Below, piece after piece: positions 39,846 to 42,952 of a stretch of 42,952 bases of DNA. Source of the DNA: Bacteroides caecigallinarum (GTDB taxonomy: Bacteria; Bacteroidota; Bacteroidia; Bacteroidales; Bacteroidaceae); assembly GCF_021531075.1 (NCBI RefSeq), contig NZ_JADYTJ010000028.1, forward strand, positions 1 to 42,952, read 5' to 3'. A model generated the notes under the pieces. The model saw only the letters and a program-made list of their open reading frames with translations, was not told the origin of the DNA and did no database searches. Position 1 is the first letter of the stretch; each line of letters opens with the position of its first letter. The translations under genes and the position numbers were made by a program.

Positions 39846-40658
39846 ATGGCACAGTTGAAGTCTATTATAGGCTCTATCCTGCGCGATATAATATATGCAC
39901 AACATGAGGCCAACCTGTACGCGGTGTCGCTGGGCGAGAGTTACGGCAAAGACGGAAAAGCAAGAGGTTTCGATTTGCCCAACATCATGTTCAGCGACAT
40001 AGAGATGGAACTCCGGTATGCGGTGAGCCGTTCGGACGACGAGGAAGAACAGGCCAACATCAGCTATTCGAAGTTCAGAAAATACCTCGGCACCCTGTGT
40101 GCCGAGGTTGCCCGTACAGCCATAAACCAGGGCATCAGCACAGTGCTGTATTCAGGTATAGAGCGCGATGAGGACGACAAGGCGTTCTTCCTCCATCTCA
40201 AACAGGACAAGGAACTGTATTCCCGTTTTCATGTATTCCTGTTCAAGAATCTGAAGAACAGCTTCGATTCCGAACTGTATACGATGATAAACGGTACCGA
40301 CGGCAAGGTGAACGAGCAGAACGTAACGGACAGACTCATGACGGTGATACGCAGCAAGTTCCTGAATGACACCGACCTCACCCCTCTTTTTTCCGGCACC
40401 GACGGAAAGTCGCTCTACAAGCAGTGCGACGAGGATATCCTCAAGGCAGTGTCGTCGGCAGTACACACCCAGTCGGACGGCAAGACCTTCCGCAAGAGCA
40501 AGCTCTATCCGCGTCTGGATGTCGAGGTAAGCTCGTCCGAGCTTGAAAAGCTGCCTTCGTCGGCCATACAGACCTTCAGGTTCAAGTTCCGTCCGGCGGA
40601 GACACCGCCCACACTGATGGATACGGAAGACGATCTGGACGATTTTGACATGAAATAA
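39846..40658 (+). CDS. Uncharacterised companion of the DUF2589 proteins
   Basis: I do not recognise a family for this 270-residue protein. The N-terminus is an amphipathic helix (LKSIIGSILRDIIYAQHEA) followed by FDLPNIMFSDIEMELRYAV, which looks like a strand pair. The middle is helical and charged, and the C-terminus is acidic (DTEDDLDDFDMK). No signal peptide is present. It sits 11 bases after protein A and 12 before protein C, so it is translated with them and is probably part of the same complex. The amphipathic start could bind membranes or pack against the DUF2589 helices. Confidence 0.7.
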   Translation: MAQLKSIIGSILRDIIYAQHEANLYAVSLGESYGKDGKARGFDLPNIMFSDIEMELRYAVSRSDDEEEQANISYSKFRKYLGTLCAEVARTAINQGISTVLYSGIERDEDDKAFFLHLKQDKELYSRFHVFLFKNLKNSFDSELYTMINGTDGKVNEQNVTDRLMTVIRSKFLNDTDLTPLFSGTDGKSLYKQCDEDILKAVSSAVHTQSDGKTFRKSKLYPRLDVEVSSSELEKLPSSAIQTFRFKFRPAETPPTLMDTEDDLDDFDMK

Positions 40659-40670
40659 ATCCCGCGAGAT

Positions 40671-41252
40671 ATGGAAACAAAAAACGACAATGCAGACAAG
40701 CCTGTACGCAAGAACAGCAGTCAGGTGATGGAGCTTAAACAGCTCATAGCAGGTCCTCTGGTGGCAACCATAGAAGCCGATGCCCTGTCGTCGCAGAAAT
40801 ATCTGGACTATCTGATGCAGGTGACCTTCGAGAGCTACAATCCCGCCACCGGCGAGACCGGCAAGATAAGGACACTGAATTTCGGCTACACCGAGAACGT
40901 GAACGGCACAGAGGTAAAGCGTACCGTCAGCATACCGCTGATAACCCTTGTCCCTCTTCCGCTGCTTCACATCGAGGAAGCCGACTTCGATTTCGACATC
41001 AAGATAGTGGACTGCATCACCGAGAAGTATGATGCCGCCTTCGGCAGCGACGGAAGCGACCGGGGCAGCGACGGCTTCAGGATGCGTGCCTCGCTTGCAC
41101 CGCAGAGCAGTTCGCGCAACCAGTCGGGCGAGCTCCAGCAAAGCATCTCCGCCAATATGAAGGTAAAGGTAAAGATGCGTACTGCGGACATGCCGGCAGG
41201 ACTCTCCAATCTGCTGCATCTCACCGCCAACAACCTTACTACGAGCGAATGA
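40671..41252 (+). CDS. DUF2589 protein C
   Basis: This 193-residue DUF2589 relative of protein A has LIAGPLVATIEADAL (25-39), NPATGETGK, IPLITLVPLPLLHIEEADF (about 92-110), a Ser/Gly/Asp-rich linker (about 122-152) and DMPAGLSNLLHLTANNL (173-189). It stops where protein A's extra C-terminal region begins. Cytoplasmic by sequence. Function unknown; two unequal members in one operon suggest a mixed assembly. Confidence 0.8.
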   Translation: METKNDNADKPVRKNSSQVMELKQLIAGPLVATIEADALSSQKYLDYLMQVTFESYNPATGETGKIRTLNFGYTENVNGTEVKRTVSIPLITLVPLPLLHIEEADFDFDIKIVDCITEKYDAAFGSDGSDRGSDGFRMRASLAPQSSSRNQSGELQQSISANMKVKVKMRTADMPAGLSNLLHLTANNLTTSE

Positions 41253-41282
41253 GCAGCCTGCAACCTATAAAAACAGAGACAA

Positions 41283-41522
41283 ATGACAAACGACAATCAC
41301 AACAGACAGACTGCCAGGACAGGTTTCCCGTGTCCCAACTGTCAGGGATTCATTGAGACCACGGCAGTGAACCTCCTCATCACCCGCAGTCTGTTCTGCC
41401 CATCATGCGGCCTGCGCCTGGACATCGACGTGGCCAACTCGCGCCGTGCCTTCGACGCCCTTAGGAAGATAAACGAGGCACAGCGCAATCTGGAAGAAAA
41501 AAGTAAATTCGGAACAAACTAA
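41283..41522 (+). CDS. Small zinc-ribbon protein
   Basis: This 79-residue protein has two CxxC knuckles (C17/C20 in FPCPNCQG and C39/C42 in FCPSCGLR), typical of a zinc ribbon. A charged helix follows (AFDALRKINEAQRNLEEK). It could bind nucleic acid or act as a structural clip for the assembly. It is in the DUF2589 operon, 30 bases after protein C. Confidence 0.75.
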   Translation: MTNDNHNRQTARTGFPCPNCQGFIETTAVNLLITRSLFCPSCGLRLDIDVANSRRAFDALRKINEAQRNLEEKSKFGTN

Positions 41523-41545
41523 AAGACATGAAAGGAGACAACAAC

Positions 41546-41938
41546 ATGATTACAAGATTGATTATTACTACATTTATTCTGGTAGTTACACTGGCATCAT
41601 GCCGCAAGGAGCTTGACAAAAGCACCGACACGTGCTCAGTTATGCCATGTGTGGTTGTGGCAACCGACGGCAACAAGCCCCTTGAAGTGTTCAGCGCACT
41701 GAGCGGCATGACGGTACAACCCACCGATGGCTATTACTCATATTCCTACCGCAGCGACGACGGCACATTCTATATCAGCGTAGACGGCTGCTATGTTCCC
41801 GACGACGACCATACCTATGCCACCATGCTTCTGCGCATGCCGGGCGACGAGACAGGCAAGACGATACTGTTCGTTACCCCTTCGTACCCTGCCAGCAGGT
41901 CGGAAAGCGGTGATGTGCCTGTAAAGATGGAATATTAA
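41546..41938 (+). CDS. Small lipoprotein of the DUF2589 operon
   Basis: This 130-residue lipoprotein has the signal ITRLIITTFILVVTLASC (lipidated Cys19). ATG at 41546 is chosen because AAAGGAG lies 8 bases upstream; an ATG at 41528 would put that site inside the gene. The mature part is acidic and beta-rich, with three further cysteines and GYYSYSYRSDDGTFYISVDG. It is the only operon product clearly destined for the envelope apart from the muramidase's target, so it may connect the system to the cell surface. Confidence 0.72.
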   Translation: MITRLIITTFILVVTLASCRKELDKSTDTCSVMPCVVVATDGNKPLEVFSALSGMTVQPTDGYYSYSYRSDDGTFYISVDGCYVPDDDHTYATMLLRMPGDETGKTILFVTPSYPASRSESGDVPVKMEY

Positions 41939-41961
41939 CCCGATAAAACAATCAGTGCAAT

Positions 41962-42792
41962 ATGAAACTTTTGAAAAAGAACAGTAAAGGCACGGAGACA
42001 GGTATCCTCAGGAGCCTTCTCTCCCATTTCGGCTACCTCCCGGTGTCCGGCACGGACACCGAAGCCATATTCGACGATGCCGTATACGATGCCGTAGTCC
42101 GTTTCCAGAAAGATTCCGGCCTCTCGGCCGACGGCATAGTAGGTTACGACACCTTCGAGCGCCTGATATACAGGAACGGCAATAACGGAGACAGTCCTAC
42201 GGACACGGATTACAAGCTTATGGGCATACTTCTGGAGTGCACTCCGGCAGCCATACTTGCCGTACAGGAAGTCGAGACCGGCGGCAGGGGCGGATTCTTT
42301 GCCCCCGGCAAGCCTGCAATACTCTTCGAGGGACACATATTCTGGTCCGAGCTTAAAAAGCGCGGTCAGGACCCCGAAGACCTGCTGAAGTGTAATCCCG
42401 GATATTCGGACATCCTCTATCCCCAATGGACCACGAAGCACTATCTGGGCGGTATAAAGGAGTATGACCGTCTGGACAGAGCCATTGCCATAAACCGTGA
42501 TGCCGCTCTCTGCTCCGCCAGCTGGGGTATGTTCCAGATAATGGGCAACAACCACACTGTGTGCGGCAAGAAGACAGTGGACGATTTCGTGGAAGCCATG
42601 AAAAGCGGCGAGCTTGCCCAGATGCTTCTGTTCTGTCGTTTCATCCGCGGCAACAGCCGTCTTGCCGAAGCCATCCGTGACATAGGCAAGGAGCCCGACT
42701 GGACAACCTTTGCCCGTTATTACAACGGTCCCGCCTATGCCAAGAACGACTACCACGGCAAGCTGGACAGGGCATATACGAAATATAAATAA
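41962..42792 (+). CDS. N-acetylmuramidase with peptidoglycan-binding domain
   Basis: This 276-residue enzyme has a PG_binding_1 domain at about 5-70 (DDAVYDAVVRFQKDSGLSAD, then GIVGYDTFERL) and an N-acetylmuramidase domain (DUF3380 type) from about 85. That domain has AVQEVETGGRGGF (100-112), which holds the likely catalytic Glu, then ILFEGHIFW, ASWGMFQIMG, and ARYYNGPAYAKNDYHGKLD. It should cut the glycan backbone of peptidoglycan, as phage endolysins of this type do. No signal peptide is present, so it would act after lysis, through a holin-like route, or when delivered by a machine. It is the last gene of the operon. Confidence 0.9.
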   Translation: MKLLKKNSKGTETGILRSLLSHFGYLPVSGTDTEAIFDDAVYDAVVRFQKDSGLSADGIVGYDTFERLIYRNGNNGDSPTDTDYKLMGILLECTPAAILAVQEVETGGRGGFFAPGKPAILFEGHIFWSELKKRGQDPEDLLKCNPGYSDILYPQWTTKHYLGGIKEYDRLDRAIAINRDAALCSASWGMFQIMGNNHTVCGKKTVDDFVEAMKSGELAQMLLFCRFIRGNSRLAEAIRDIGKEPDWTTFARYYNGPAYAKNDYHGKLDRAYTKYK

Positions 42793-42828
42793 CCCTTCAT
42801 AAATCACACTTTTTTATTTTAAACATCC

Positions 42829-42866
42829 GGAGGCGGGCTTTTCAGTCCGCCTCCAGCATTTTATAC
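42829..42866 (+). terminator. Terminator after the muramidase gene
   Basis: GGAGGCGG (42829-42836) and CCGCCTCC (42847-42854) form a perfect 8-bp stem; only a short T run follows. Confidence 0.6.
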
Positions 42867-42890
42867 TATAATAGCACATCATTTAAATAT

Positions 42891-42925
42891 TATTTTTATA
42901 TCTTTGTGATGAAAATATCTTTTTT
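42891..42925 (+). promoter_or_regulatory. Promoter block for a gene beyond the window
   Basis: TATCTTTG (42899-42906) in TTTTTATATCTTTGTGATG followed by AAAATATCTTTTT is almost the same as the block before the MNT-HEPN module at 24940. The gene it serves is outside the window. Confidence 0.55.
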
Positions 42926-42952
42926 ATAAAAGGGGAAATATATAAACAGTTG

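Noticed and set aside
40152..41219. Long minus-strand open frame across the DUF2589 genes
   Set aside because: It lies opposite well-supported operon genes and its protein is His/Cys-rich without recognisable domains.
41935..42807. Minus-strand frame across the muramidase gene
   Set aside because: The plus-strand gene has two recognisable domains; the antisense frame has none.
1..42952. tRNA or rRNA genes
   Set aside because: I saw no cloverleaf-like sequence with a GTTCGA-type loop and CCA-compatible acceptor, and no rRNA-like blocks; short ncRNAs could still be missed.

Overview
The window looks like chromosome of a gut-type Bacteroidales (Bacteroides, Phocaeicola or Prevotella relative). 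The evidence is the protein families: HU-like DNA-binding proteins with a DUF4248/VirE-DUF3987/amidase set, Bacteroidetes-type Wzi and Wzc, and MKYPIGIQ-type AAA-ATPases. Promoters also match the Bacteroides consensus, TTTG then about 20 bases then TAnnTTTG. I could not name the species.

Layout. (1) 82-441 is an HU-like gene on the minus strand with a divergent C-terminus. (2) 793-5263 holds a PagL-like outer-membrane deacylase, then the system II cytochrome c pair ResB/CcsA and a three-haem-motif cytochrome c peroxidase. (3) 5353-12701 (minus) is a tight seven-gene surface-polysaccharide operon: four glycosyltransferases of families 2 and 4, one GT32-like transferase, a Wzy-like polymerase and a Wzx flippase. 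(4) 12797-15073 (minus) holds an AAA-ATPase/PD-(D/E)XK gene, a broken HEPN toxin gene and its MNT partner. (5) 15409-24892 holds the rest of the export machinery on the plus strand (WecA-like phosphosugar transferase, Wzi, lipoprotein, Wza, Wzc). Two paralogous lipoproteins and an amidase remnant lie among these on the minus strand. (6) 25021-27526 is an MNT-HEPN pair followed by an ABC/OLD-type ATPase and a small putative nuclease. (7) 27856-38765 is an accessory stretch: VirE/DUF3987 protein, DUF4248, two AAA-ATPase/PD-(D/E)XK paralogues, a second ATPase-nuclease pair, a full HU-like gene, a tiny membrane/lipoprotein-like ORF and an amidase. (8) 39031-42792 is a six-gene operon with two DUF2589 proteins, an uncharacterised companion, a zinc ribbon, a lipoprotein and an N-acetylmuramidase.

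The capsule/O-antigen-like genes form one functional set. The WecA-like enzyme primes the lipid carrier, the minus-strand operon extends, flips and polymerises the repeat unit, and Wza/Wzc/Wzi export and anchor it. Around this set is a dense layer of toxin-antitoxin and candidate defence modules, several of them duplicated, decayed or deleted.

Two things stand out. One is a family of intergenic repeats built from 7-8 base words around CTAG (TAGTATC, TAGTCCC, TAGTCAAC). It fills at least twelve intergenic regions, often within 5' leaders, and is sometimes joined to a CCATCCGGATGG palindrome core. The other is the DUF2589-muramidase operon, a coherent system whose function I cannot assign from known families.
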